A stretch of 64,000 nt of DNA from assembly GCA_013399305.1 (NCBI GenBank), contig VXAI01000183.1, positions 979,145 to 1,043,144 of the forward strand, written 5' to 3'. Shown one piece after another: positions 25,063 to 36,168 of this stretch. The translations under genes and the position numbers were made by a program. The notes beneath the pieces were generated by a model that saw nothing but the letters and a program-made list of their open reading frames with translations, did not search any database and was not told the origin of the DNA. Source of the stretch: Rostratula benghalensis. Taxonomy: Eukaryota > Chordata > Aves > Charadriiformes > Rostratulidae. The first letter of the stretch is position 1, and the number at the start of each line of letters is the position of its first letter.

Positions 25063-25814
25063 TTAAAAATTATCTACTCATACATGCATTTTTAAGGGAA
25101 ATAAATGCCACATTTCATTAAGTGTGAGCAATATGGGAAACTACATGTGCAGTGCCCCATTGCCTGTGACTGTGAGTTGCTTTGCAACCAGTATGCACTT
25201 CACAGGTTGTGCTTTCACATGAAACGTTAACCCATAAATTATCATCTTTCTTCCTCAATCATCATGTCGACAGTAGAAAACACCTTTCTGAATCTAAGTG
25301 GTATCATAAGTGCAGCACTGCCTGCAATAATGAAATTTACACCCATTAGGTTAATCTGAATTCACAATACATCAACATCCCGGCCAAAAGACATCCTTCA
25401 AGATGTGACACAGAAGACAAATATTTAATGAAAATGGGAAGGAAAGTTTTGGAGTTATTTTTTCTTCTAATTAATGGCCTTTCCAGCACCAGGAGAACCT
25501 CTCAGAGACTGAGAGCACACTCTGGTGCAGATACATTACAATAACTGCTGCTGCTCTCCTGGATTCTGTTTTGAAAACAGACTTTTGGCAAAACACTAAT
25601 ATTTTTGAATTCTGCATAAGTGAACAGAAGCATGTTTTATGTTGCATACTGTAGGTCTCTTTACTTAAATCTAAAGGTGGCTTTGTCTTAGGGAGAGATT
25701 TAGTTTCCAAGAGACATTCATCAAGCAGTACGTCATCTGTCAAACATAAATCAACTAACCTCCGCTGAGTAATTTTTTTCTAATTACTTGAAAAGCAAAA
25801 CCTTTAGAGGTGAC

Positions 25815-25829
25815 TTTTTTTTTTTTTTT
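25815..25829. repeat. Poly(T) tract (T15)
   Basis: Uninterrupted T15 followed by GGTTTTTAATAAG. Confidence 0.85.
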
Positions 25830-26328
25830 GGTTTTTAATAAGACACGATTTCGCTATTTATGTTTCTACCTTGGTCAGAAGCCTGGTGGTTTGTACATGT
25901 GGTTTTGGACCTTACAAATAATCAGTAATAAAGAGTTAGGTGCCTATAATTCAAGGAGAGCACAGGATCCTGTCACTGCTACGCCTGAGCAATATTTTAA
26001 AATGCAGGAGAACCATACTTCTGTTATTTTCCGACCTGCAAGGGGAAGAAGTGACACCTAAGGCTATGTCTACATTATTTATACCACTTTGATAGATTAA
26101 ATCTTTACCACAAGGATGAGCTTTTAAAACATGCCCGAAAATGTTTAAAGATTCCACAGGTGCTCTTCCTGAGTGCAAACAAAGGCTGCTCTTTGTAGTA
26201 CGAAAACAAAATTAAAATGTAACAAAGTCCTGGGAGCTAAAGTTTCTGCTTAGAACAGATCCTTGACTGGACATGTTGGATTTATTTATTTTTAACTAAC
26301 ATATTTTTGGAACTCACCAGAGTAATAT

Positions 26329-26407
26329 CTATAAATATATGTGGGGCAGGCATGTGTGTGTATAGACATGCACATGTATGTATGCATATTTTGTATGCAT
26401 ATATATT
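26329..26407. repeat. Imperfect TG/TA/CA microsatellite
   Basis: Alternating purine-pyrimidine sequence (TGTGTGTGTA, CACATGTATGTATGCATA, GCATATATAT) with interruptions. Long alternating stretches of this kind can adopt Z-DNA; that is inference. Confidence 0.7.
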
Positions 26408-27654
26408 TCCAAAACTTTTAAATGTTTCAGTCAAACTACTTGCACTGATATTTTTTCTCTCTGTGTGAAGACATTAGATTCTAGAAATATTCACTCTTTC
26501 AGTGACATTCTCTTAATAACACTTAATAACAGCCAATGAATAAGATAATAAAATGTGGAGATTGAGATAGACCTTCCCTAATAATTCATTAATCCTGATA
26601 CATTTGGTTTAATTGCTATGTATGCAGAACTGTGAAAACAAGCTTCACACTCTTAGCTGCACTTCTCTGGTCTAGAAATGCACAGACGATAACTTCATTT
26701 GAGATCTTTCACACCAATTATTTGTGCAAATTTCACTTTCCCACTTATACATGGTATTTGCAAAGACTCAACAGTATTGCTATATGAAGAAAACACTTTT
26801 AAAATATTATAAAATACAACTCACAGGAGAATGAATATGCAGCACAGAGCTACTCAGACAGTATTTTTAAAATTTTTTTCTATATGTCTAAAAACTGTGT
26901 GTTCCCCCCATATGCTTCATTTTGGAAGGAATTCAGTACTGGGGGAAAGGCTCCAATGAAGGTATTCTTCCATCACAAAACTCCTCATCTAAATTATCAT
27001 AGATGTCCCATGTCATTAGAGATCATGACAACACAACATGCTGCCCTCTGATTTAATGGCTTCTAAATTTTTCGTCAAGTTCTTAATGAATTACGTTTCT
27101 CTGACAACATTAGCTTACACCATAAAACCATCTACAGACACCAAGTTTCTTGAAATATAGCTGGAAACAAAGTAAATCAGTCCATTTGAAGTATCAGGAC
27201 ATTTCATTTGCTGTCAAAAACATGTAAAATAAGAAATGAGAAGTGGCGAGGTCCTTGCATGGGACTGTGAAGCTGAGAAATAGATGAACAGGAATGTCTT
27301 TGAAACCTGATTTATTCAAATATATTTCTTAAGTATTGCTGACATTATTTGTACAAGTGGGGATTTCTGTCTAAGCGGCAAAAATGGTTATTTCATTTTA
27401 TAAGTATGTAAGTAATTATTAGGAACCCAACTTGTGCTATTTTTGAGTGTAGACTACAGCAAGCAAGGAATAATGAAACAATTCAGTTAAAACTATCGAT
27501 ACTGGAACTTCTGTTGGCTCTTCAGAATATAAAGTTTTCTACTTACCTTGACTGTATGAAACAATCATGCCATGCCTCTCACAGTAACAGAGAGAATTAG
27601 GTGACATGAAGATGAGACTGGTGGAATTACTTTTGCTGTATCCCACAATATGCC

Positions 27655-28241
27655 CAAGACCAACCTGTAGCGGGAGTAGGGAGGTGATTGTCCTCCTGGA
27701 CTCACCGCTGGTGAGGCCACCCCTTGAGTCTGGTGTCCCGTTCTGGGCACCTCAACACCAGAGAGATCTGGAGGGGCTGGAGCCAGTGCAGAGGAGGGCA
27801 ACGGAGCTGGGGAAGGGCCTGGAGAAGAAATCTCCTGGAGAGCCATGGAAGGAGCTGGGAGTGTTGAGTTGGAGGAAGAGGAGGCTGAGGGGAGACCTCA
27901 TCCCTCTCTACAACTCCTTGAAAGGCCATTGGAGAGAGGTTGGTGCTGGTCTCTTCTCACAGGGAATTAACGATAGAACAAGAGGGAATGGGTTCAAGCT
28001 GCACCAGGGTAGGTTTAGGCTGAACATTGGGAAAGAATTTTTCCCAGCAAGAGTGGTCAGAGCCTGGAATGGGCTGCCCAGGGAGGTGGTGGAGTCCCCA
28101 CCCCTGAATGTGTTTGAGAGTGGTTGAGATGTGGTGTTGGGGGATCTGGTGTAGGGGAGAACTTTGTAGAGTGGGGCTGATGGTTGGACTCTGTGATCCC
28201 AAGGGTCTTCTCCAACCTGAATGACTCCATGATTCTATGAC
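27655..28241 (+). mobile_element. CR1 LINE, 5'-truncated, young subfamily
   Basis: It runs from SREVIV (C-terminal ORF2) to the 3' end GATTCTATGA. The 3' untranslated part contains GGTTGGACTCTGTGATCCC and AAGGGTCTTCTCCAACCTGA, typical of CR1. It is very similar to the copy at 51733-52463; the two share distinctive changes (a GEPWKELG coding segment and a TGA in the last codons of the ORF), so they descend from the same source. The 5' limit is approximate. Confidence 0.95.
27666..28127 (+). pseudogene. CR1 ORF2 C-terminal fragment
   Basis: About 153 codons remain open, with [20 protein letters not shown] at the start, [16 protein letters not shown] in the middle and [20 protein letters not shown] at the end. 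This is the ORF2p tail downstream of the RT core; endonuclease and RT catalytic motifs are missing. The stop TGA comes about 11 codons before the TAG that would end a longer CR1 frame, and the copy at 52 kb has the same TGA. Confidence 0.9.
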
Positions 28242-29079
28242 CCAGGGAGCAGAACCAAATTCTCCCATCTCTTCAATTAATATTCCTTACAAGATTTGTT
28301 GTCCTCTGTTTTTCCTGAAAGGAGGTGAGCTCCAAAGAAAGTGAATCGGTTCCTTGTTTTGGAAAAGAATTGCACATGAAGAAAAAATATCTACTGGAAA
28401 TCCTGGGACTGACATTACTGTGCATAGGCCCTGAAAGTATACACAGAGATATTATTTTGAGAGAAACATGGAATGTTACACCTTCAACAAGAAAACTCTC
28501 TGCTATTCTTCAGTCCTTCTAAATTCAAGGAAACTGAACTTAGGGTATGTTTAATTGTAAATAAATGCAGTTCCACAGAGACTTGCACAACCACGTTTCC
28601 CTGCTCTTGGAGACTGCAAAAATGGGTAACTCCTCATAGAAATTATGAAAAAAAGACAATGAATGAAGCATGGTGCGAGACCTCCTCTGGGGCATAAATG
28701 GAAACTTCACCAACAGCTCCTGCAGACATGAAAATCCCCATAGGAACCTGACTTCAAATAGTTCACCTCAAAAGAGAGTGGCTTCAGAAGAAGCGCCGAA
28801 AATTTATTCAATGTTTGTTACAAAGGCCAGAAATCATCAGATTCCCCAATGATGTCTCTCTCATTTGTGAAAATCAATGCTTCACATTTTTTAATAAGGA
28901 TTTATCAAAATGACATTTTCTTAATGGTATACCAAAAGTACTGTAATCATCATATCCTTCCAACTGCATATTTGGAATATTTCTATTTTTATAGTACATA
29001 GCTTTGAAACTAGCTGCCCGAGATCTTGAAGAGAGGGAGAAATTTTTGTAACATCCCTTGGCTGCTGTTTAAGTGACAG
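28242..29079. other. Non-coding stretch between two CR1 copies
   Basis: Nothing recognisable. Open frames here are short and overlap in different frames. Confidence 0.55.
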
Positions 29080-29307
29080 GTCCTGCTCTTGGGTCACGAG
29101 AACCCCCTTGCAGCGCTGGAGGAAGAGTGGCTGGAGCTGCCTGGCAGAAAAGGAGCTGAAGGTGTTGGTCAACAGACAGCTGAATACGAGCCAGCAGAGT
29201 TCCCAGGTGGCCAAGAAGACCAACAGCATCCTGGCCTGTACTGATGATCATAAAGGTCTTTTCTAACCTAAAGGATTTGATGATCTGTTCATTTGATGAT
29301 TTGATGA
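29080..29307 (+). mobile_element. CR1 LINE with large internal deletion
   Basis: The left part (29080-29240) is an internal ORF2 segment: CTGCTCTTGGGTCACGAGAA, AGAGTGGCTGGAGCTGCCTG, GTGGCCAAGAAGACCAACAG, ending at ATCCTGGCCTGTA. The next base begins the 3' end, CTGATGATCATAAAGGTCTT, so roughly 0.6-0.7 kb of the usual intervening sequence is absent. The tail is built on ATTTGATG instead of ATTCTATG. The join is at 29240/29241. Confidence 0.88.
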
Positions 29308-31656
29308 AAGAGAATGAGAAGTGACACAAATTCCACCACTGCAAATTGCTCTGGACTTATTCTGCGAAATCTCAAACGCAGTTTAAATACAAAAATACCA
29401 CCAAAACATTAAGATTTTGGTTGAGTTTGTTTGTTTTTTTTTTTAATAAGGTACAGTTATTATACCACTGACATTGATTTTGTTTCTCATTCTTAGCCTA
29501 TTTAATCATTTCCAAATTTGGAGGCAAGGAAGAATTAAACAATTAAAAGCCTATAAACCATATCTGAATCTGCAAATAGAGCTAGAGCAGCTTTAAACAA
29601 ATTATCTCTTCAGTAACTCCACAGATTACAATGGTATTAATGGAACAGAGTTTGGTCCCTGAATTTGCAACTGAAGAAAGATCCTGAGTTCCACTAAAGT
29701 CAATAAAAGCTCAAGTAGAAGGATGATCAGAAAATGTTCTTTATTCTGATTGCTGCAACCTAAGGATGATCACTACCTTCTCTTTCCTTCTGCCTCCATG
29801 ACAAAGAACAAAAGGCCAGAATTTTAGGACTCATTTCAGCATAAAATTGCTTTAAAATGTGCTTACTGAAATAGACTTCTTCTTTCTAATTCCCAAGGAG
29901 TTCATAACTGTATTTTTAGAAAGGCAATTTGGAATTTAACAAATACAGATACTTGGAAATGTCTTTGTGCTTTCTGACTTTCACAAAAACACATTAAGGT
30001 CATTTTTTTTTTTTTTCAGAAGTGGAGAATACTTTTGAGTGGTGGTAACCATGGCTACCAAATTCAGAACCAAATAAAACTGCTGAAATTGGAATCCAGC
30101 AAGATGTATATAATGCACATGATTTGATCCACAATAATCGTGACTCAGAATTATGGAAAATTTTCTCAATTGCTATTGCAAGTATTCCCAAATTGGGAAG
30201 AAGAGAGACCTACACTGTACCAGATTCATTAACAGATCTGGTAGCCCATTTTGTAACATCCCCTCCAACATTACTATCACTCCACCCCTACTTTTTGTTG
30301 GATTTGAGGTTTCACTGACCTGTCCTAGGTCGGTGTTATTGGCTTGTCCCCTCCTCAGCCGAGGGTCCATGAATTTCAGGAACCAGAAATCTGGTTATCT
30401 GAGTTCAAACTAAGCAGAAAAGAGAAAATGAACTCATTTACTCAGGATAAAAGGTACGTTGCCCTTTTACATGTTTTGTTCAAACAGCTTTCCTCTTATT
30501 TAAAAAAAAAAAAATATTTTTTTCTGTTAGAGAATTCAAAACTCTTCAAAGTGTGGGAAAGACGGAAGCTTAAAGGACTAATGGGGTGAGTTGACAGGTA
30601 TATTCATTTTCAAAGAGTGATGACACTGTCTTAAATATTTAACGCACTGAAAAACATATGGAAAGAAAAATAATGTGAAGTTGGCTTTTGCATGATAACA
30701 TAACACCATATTTTCTGTATCTTTCTATGTTGCAGCCACATTATACAGAACTGCAAAAAAAGAAAATGGCAGATTTGAAATCAGTTATCATGGTGCTATC
30801 AGCTTTAAAAAAAATTCATCTTTTGTCCTATTTTTTTTCATTCTTCCAGTGCAATCAATATAGAAGCCATGGCTATCAATCTCCACGCTACATAGCAATA
30901 TTTTCTTTTCAATCTGATAGCTTCACATGATGAATTATAGTCATTAGAAAGCATGATAGTGTGTTACAGCAGCTCCAGCATACTTGGAAGTGTTGCTGAC
31001 AGAATAAAGTGGGAGGGTTTGCTTATTATTATTATCTGCATTTGAGATGTAAATATTACCCTGAGTATCCACCATCTTTGACAGCTCATCACAGCCAAAT
31101 TTAAATATGTCCAAACATTTAAAATGACATTTCAATGTTATTTCCCCCACAAATATTTTTTACTTGCAACTTTGAATGTGGGTTTATGTTGAAATTTTTG
31201 AATGGGTAACCATTTATGTCAGAAGAATGGGGGGGGAGGGGAAATAAATAATAATCTGAAGCATTTATCAGCTATCCAGGTACATTAAAATGTCCATGAA
31301 GACAGGATGACTGCAAAGTGAATTGTAAATAGGCATTTGTGGGTTAGAAAGACAGACAAGGAATACTTTTAGTAAATAATTACGCATGTAGAGTAATGGA
31401 AGTCATCTCAGCATCATGGAGCTCCTGCATTATGCAGCTTAACAAGCTGCCAGAACTCTGAACTAGTTAAAGTGACTCTCTGTGCCAGTAAAACAGAACA
31501 GCTTTACCATCTTTGAGACCTTTCTTCTAAATCTTTTCTCCATAAAAGCTTTTTTTGCTCTTGTACTTGTGGCAGCCAACATAAAAGCAAGGCATCTTCT
31601 GGTGGACTGAGGGACCAGAAATTAAAATAGGTCTCTCCAGTGCCTTTAATATCACC

Positions 31657-31672
31657 AAAAAAAAAAAAAAAA
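31657..31672. repeat. Poly(A) tract (A16)
   Basis: Uninterrupted A16, preceded by ATCACC; no retroposon body recognised. Confidence 0.85.
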
Positions 31673-32508
31673 TGCCCTGACAGGAGGCATGCTTGAAGGA
31701 CAGACAGTGAAAATGGGTTCTGTGGCTGCAAGTTCACTCTCTGGAGCCGTGGGATCAGCAGGGGGGAGAGGTGAAGAGGGAAGGGAGCAGACAGACTCGG
31801 GGTGCAGAGTGGGATAAAAGCTTGGGAGAAAATTTAGTGAAGGCAGTAGAAGTGAGGAAAATGAGGGAAGAGAAAAGCGAGCTGCTCATCTTCCCTTTTA
31901 GATATGAGACGTTGGAGCTGAGATTAGAGACACATTAGAAGAAAAAGCTCCCACTGCCAAACTTAATGGGCTTCCATCAGAGACATCTCTGGACACCATG
32001 TTGTGCTCCTGGAACAGCTAATAAATAGCATGTCCAAAGCTGCTGTAGGTGACAGTGACAAACCCTGAGCACAGGCTGCATAGACAACACTTTAATGTCA
32101 AATATTTTTTTTTTTTTCTGTGGCATGATATACAGTGAACCTCAAAAAACTTCCGGGAACATCATCTGAAAACAGAGGAAGAGGTTGAACTTTAAAGAGA
32201 AACAGCAAAACAAAGCAGGATAGGAAAGAAATAGAAGTTATGGATTTGCACTGAAAAGAATGAGGAGGCCATGGCTACTTACAGGGATGCAGAGGAATAT
32301 TTCCTAGCTGGCTGCTGGGAGGGGATCCAGGATGTGAAAGATGGATCAGTCACCTCCCAGCACAGCCCAGTGATTCCAGGTGAGATACTCAGAAAGAATC
32401 AAAGCAGCAGCTTCTGACAAAGTAACTCAGGCTGAAATTTTTCTTGTAACAAACAAGGGTTTTGAAACCCCTCTCTACATTTTTGCTTAAGGTCCATTAA
32501 ATTGCACC

Positions 32509-32580
32509 CTGCTCCAGTTTAAACCCTGACTGGTTTGGGGACCCAGAGTGAAGGTGAAAACCAGTCGGGTTCAAACGCAG
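32509..32580. repeat. Imperfect inverted repeat (hairpin) with ~20-nt arms
   Basis: Left arm 32517-32536 and right arm 32558-32576 pair over 18 positions with one bulge and one mismatch around a 21-nt loop. The pairing can resume with CTGC (32509-32512) and GCAG (32577-32580) after a 4-nt bulge. It could be an old repeat, a DNA cruciform or a transcribed hairpin. I do not recognise a microRNA. Confidence 0.6.
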
Positions 32581-33263
32581 TCCTGTTGCAGAAAAAAACA
32601 CCCTTGTGGAAGCAGGAGCTGTGTTCAAAGGGACTGGCTTCCTGGGAGATGCTGGGGAAGCCTGAAAGGGCCATGTGCTGCTAATTTGTGGGGGCTTATG
32701 GCTTTTGGGGGAAACATCCCACGGGCAAGAGCAAACAAGCACCATGCCCAAATGAACGGAGAGGAAAAAATTACCTCTTATCTCCAGGTAAACCTTTGTG
32801 GCATCACAAACCTTTTAGCAGTGTTTCTTTGAAGCATTAGTGGAGTGTCCCAAATGAGCGTGACGAGTGTTACCCATCAGTCTCATAACTGAGATAACTT
32901 TACGAACACAAATAATAAAGAAATGTTTGCTGGATTGATTTTAGCTGAATGATTTTAATTCTTCCAAAAGTGACCTTCACGCGTCTGTCTGCTTGTCAGA
33001 AGAATGAGAATAAAGCCTAATCGCTTCAATTAATTGCAATATATAAGATAAGATCGAAATGTTCATAAATTTCAAGTGCATCCTTATCTGAAAAGAAAAC
33101 ATTGGGCATAATAAATTCCAAAGGGCTTTCAGAAGCCTTCAGACCTCTTTGCAGTAGGTTATGCTATCACTGCCTCACCTTATATTACACCAGCAGGTTA
33201 TATGATAACCTAAGAGCGAGGTATATTAGGCCAATAGGTGGTACTATAACTTACTGTAAAATT

Positions 33264-33278
33264 AAAAAAAAAAAAAAA
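33264..33278. repeat. Poly(A) tract (A15)
   Basis: Uninterrupted A15 in A+T-rich sequence. Confidence 0.8.
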
Positions 33279-34456
33279 TCAACAAATTTTATAGTAAAAT
33301 GAAAAATATTTACCGATACAGTTTTTGCATCCTTAAATAATGGATAACTAATATCTACATTAAGTCGTGAATTCAGAAAAAGCCTCCTGCACCCATGAAA
33401 GCCAACTAATTTAGAGCCAGACTAGGACAGGCGACAGATCTCAGCCCAGAGCTGCAACACTTTTTGTACTTTTCTATCTAGTTCAATAAGCAACTAGTTA
33501 GAAAGATAGAAATAACACAGCATCTGTCAGGCGGTGCGATAGTCTCATCTCCTTTTTTAATTTTTTTTTTTCCCTTTATATTTTACCAGCTCCACGCAGT
33601 GACCTACCTGTCTGCCCCTTCTCCACCTCTGGGCACTTTTCCTAAACCTTCCACCCCCAATATTGAGGATTTCCATAACAAGCCTAGCAGAGGCTCAGTT
33701 CAGCTCTGATACAGGCCAATATTGAGATCAGCGCCCGTTGAAGAACCTTGCCGCGTTCACGCAGCAACGGCTCTAAGCCTATTGCACATTTTTTCATTAC
33801 ATGCAAGCTGCCATCTTGTAAGAAAGGAGGAATAAACATATGGATATGAAATATGTTGGAATAATCACTTTCTGCACCGATACTTGACTGTCTGTGTAGA
33901 CATCAAGAGAACACATAATATCTAGCTCTCTACATGTTGTGTTATTTCACACCGCCTCCCCTTTCACACAGAAAAGGCATTTGACTTTGTCTAATACAAG
34001 CTCAATTTCTCATAGATTTGCCACCAAGAAGAATCCAACTATCTAAAGGAGGCCTCTATTTCAGCAAAAAAAATATTGTAACTTTAAGGTATGAAATCTT
34101 TAAAAATCATCAACATTACAGTGGCTAACGAAGACAAAGGTCATGGAACTTGCTTGAGTGCACATCTCACTATTTTTTCAAGGGAAAAAGAAAAAAAAAT
34201 GGGTCTAGGGTGCAGCAGCTTAAAAGCTGTTTTCTACTTACACATTTAAGCCTTAGACTGCTCAGAGCGAAAACTATATAAATTTAGAAAATGTACTGAC
34301 AGAACTTTATTAGAAACCACAAAAACATAGAATAACTAAGCACAACACTTAAGAAACTCATTTTGCTTTTCCAAGATGACATGGAGCATATTATACATGA
34401 ATCAATGCAGAGATTTACATCCTAGGTGATTCAGGTATTCAGACAAGAAAAAATTT

Positions 34457-34499
34457 GAGGAGAGGAGGGGAGGGGAGGAGATGGAAGAGGAGGGAGAAG
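34457..34499. repeat. Purine tract, GGAGG/GGGGA-rich
   Basis: 43 bases on the plus strand that are all A or G apart from one T at 34482. Such mirror-like purine tracts can form triplex DNA; no function is evident. Confidence 0.8.
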
Positions 34500-35172
34500 T
34501 AAGTGAGGAGCAGAGACATTGCTCTGTCTGTTCTCCCGTGTGATTAATAAGCAAATTATGTATCATCACTTCTCCAACATTTCAGAAGCATATCTGGTCT
34601 TTTTGGGAATCTGTCTTAGTATGCCAAGTAGCTGCCAAGACTTCCACACTCTCCATGCAGATGATTAAACTGGTCAAAATATTGTTATGTGAAAAATGAG
34701 TAAGTCAGAGGATAATGAATCTCTGGAGTTTGAGCCGTCTGTAAAAACCTCAGAAGAAATTTGGCAGCCCGGAACACGCTCAGGATGAGAGGGAGCAGAG
34801 GAGGAGAGAGGCACCCACCCTCAAAAAACAGCCTTGCACCACAATGCTCAGAATTTGCTCCCTTTTTCTTCCTATTTATTTTGTCTCCAATGAATAATTG
34901 TGGATATGATGTAACAAAACAACAAATCTTTCATAAAACCTTACCCCTGCAACTGGGCTGACTGGTTCCATAGCATCTGGTTGCCACCAAGTTTGCTCTT
35001 GCACCAGCTGTGCACCTTTCAAGGAGAAAGTCATGGTATGAGCATGGCCAATCCCCTTCACTGCTCACCTCACCTTTTCTGACATGAAAGATGCATAGTA
35101 TCTGCTGGCATCACAAGGATCTTGCTTTAATTAACCACCTCTTCTTGCAGCAGAGTGTTCAACTCACAATGC

Positions 35173-35188
35173 TATTATTATTATTATT
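35173..35188. repeat. (TAT)n microsatellite
   Basis: Five trinucleotide units in a perfect run. Confidence 0.8.
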
Positions 35189-35414
35189 GAAGCACAGATC
35201 CCTCACACTAATGAGTATCCTGGAGACATATGCAACTGAATGGCTGGATATAGGAGATGCTTAAATATTGTCAGATGTTTTAATGAAAAATATAAAAGTT
35301 TTGAGTCATACATTGACCTGGCTGTGCTTACATTAATTAGAGCAAAGCATTGTGAAAGCCATGGAGGGGTGCAGCAAGAGCTTGGCTCTCAATCTGCTGG
35401 TCCTCGTTGCAGGG

Positions 35415-36168
35415 TGTCGTAGTTTTGACCAATCAGAAGGACAGATGGCTCCTCCCTCCCCTCTCTAAGAAAAAGAGAGGAGAGATTAAAGAGATTTATG
35501 AGTTTAGAAAAAACTAAACGAATTTAATGAAAATATAAATAAATAATGAAGTAATAAATAATAAAAATAAAATTAAACAAAAAAAAGGGAAGAAAAAAAT
35601 ACACAGTATATACAAAACAGGATCTAGCTCTCAGGATGAGGATCACGTCACCAGCAGCCTTCAGGAAAAGTCCCAGACTGGACGTGGTGGCTGACAGGAG
35701 CTGGATTCCAGCTCTGGAGTCAGGAATGCTGGGATCAGGATCAAAGGCAGAGGAACAGACAGGGTCCTCCTCAGACGTTGGCCATGGAAGGAGAGAGTTG
35801 ACCCTTTAATCCCTCAGCTTTTCTCCTGAGCGTGATGCAGATGGGATGGAATACCCCATGGGTCAGTTTGGGGTCACCTGTCCTGTCCCCTCCTCCCCAC
35901 AGGGGTGACCCCTCGATGCTTTTCTTCTTCTGACCCTCCAACAGGGCAAATAACACAATTCCATGCCTTTGGTTGTTCTAGCAAAAAGTATAAGCAAGGG
36001 CCTCTCTGCACCATCCCTGGGTGCGATCTGGTCTGATCCCTGGGAGAGCAAACACTCTCCTGAGCAATCTGCTGTTATTTTCAGAGTTTAGTTGGTTAGA
36101 AGAGGCCCAGCTAAAAAAGTAAAATTACTGAACAGAAAATTGGCTCTGTTTTACCTCAAACCAGGACA
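35415..36168 (-). mobile_element. ERVL-type solo LTR, 754 bp
   Basis: On the minus strand it runs from TGTCCTGGTTTGAGG to TTTTGGTCAAAACTACGACA, i.e. TG...CA ends with an imperfect terminal inverted repeat. This start, followed by the AACAGAGCC and TTCTGTTCAGTAATTTTAC-type sequence, matches my memory of avian ERVL LTRs. On the minus strand a TATA-like GTATATAC lies at 35606-35613, followed about 80 nt later by an ATTAAA poly(A) signal at 35523-35528 and then the U5-like part. Flanking five bases are CAGGG on the left and CAGAG on the right, a probable 5-bp target duplication with one change. No gag, pol or env sequence is seen on either side, so it is a solo LTR left by recombination. Open frames inside it are chance. 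Confidence 0.85.

Larger units (their letters stand above)
25063..27654. other. Non-coding, A+T-rich stretch
   Basis: It contains T15 at 25815-25829 and an impure TG/TA microsatellite at about 26329-26407. I see no gene or transposon. Confidence 0.55.
29308..35414. other. Non-coding stretch
   Basis: No gene or clear transposon. Small features: T14 at 30003-30016, (ATT)n at 31023-31036, G8-A-G4 at 31229-31241, A16 at 31657-31672, a long imperfect hairpin at 32509-32580, an AGGTTAT-ATG-ATAACCT palindrome at 33195-33211, A15 at 33264-33278, a CpG-retaining segment at 33690-33850, a purine tract at 34457-34499 and (TAT)n at 35173-35188. Confidence 0.5.

Noticed and set aside
26329..26407. Possible CRISPR-like or telomeric repeat
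   Set aside because: Units are short dinucleotide variants without spacers or TTAGGG; it is an ordinary microsatellite.
27565..27929. Minus-strand proline/serine-rich frames
   Set aside because: Antisense shadows of the CR1 ORF2 fragment. The same peptide recurs antisense to the 51.8-kb copy.
30003..30020. T14-CAG resembling a 3' splice site
   Set aside because: No open frame with family signature follows, and T-rich runs ending in CAG are frequent in this sequence.
31229..31241. G8-A-G4 as a G-quadruplex
   Set aside because: Only three separable G3 runs, so the four-run rule is not met.
35771..36051. Two short minus-strand frames within the LTR
   Set aside because: LTRs are non-coding; no retroviral protein signature is present.
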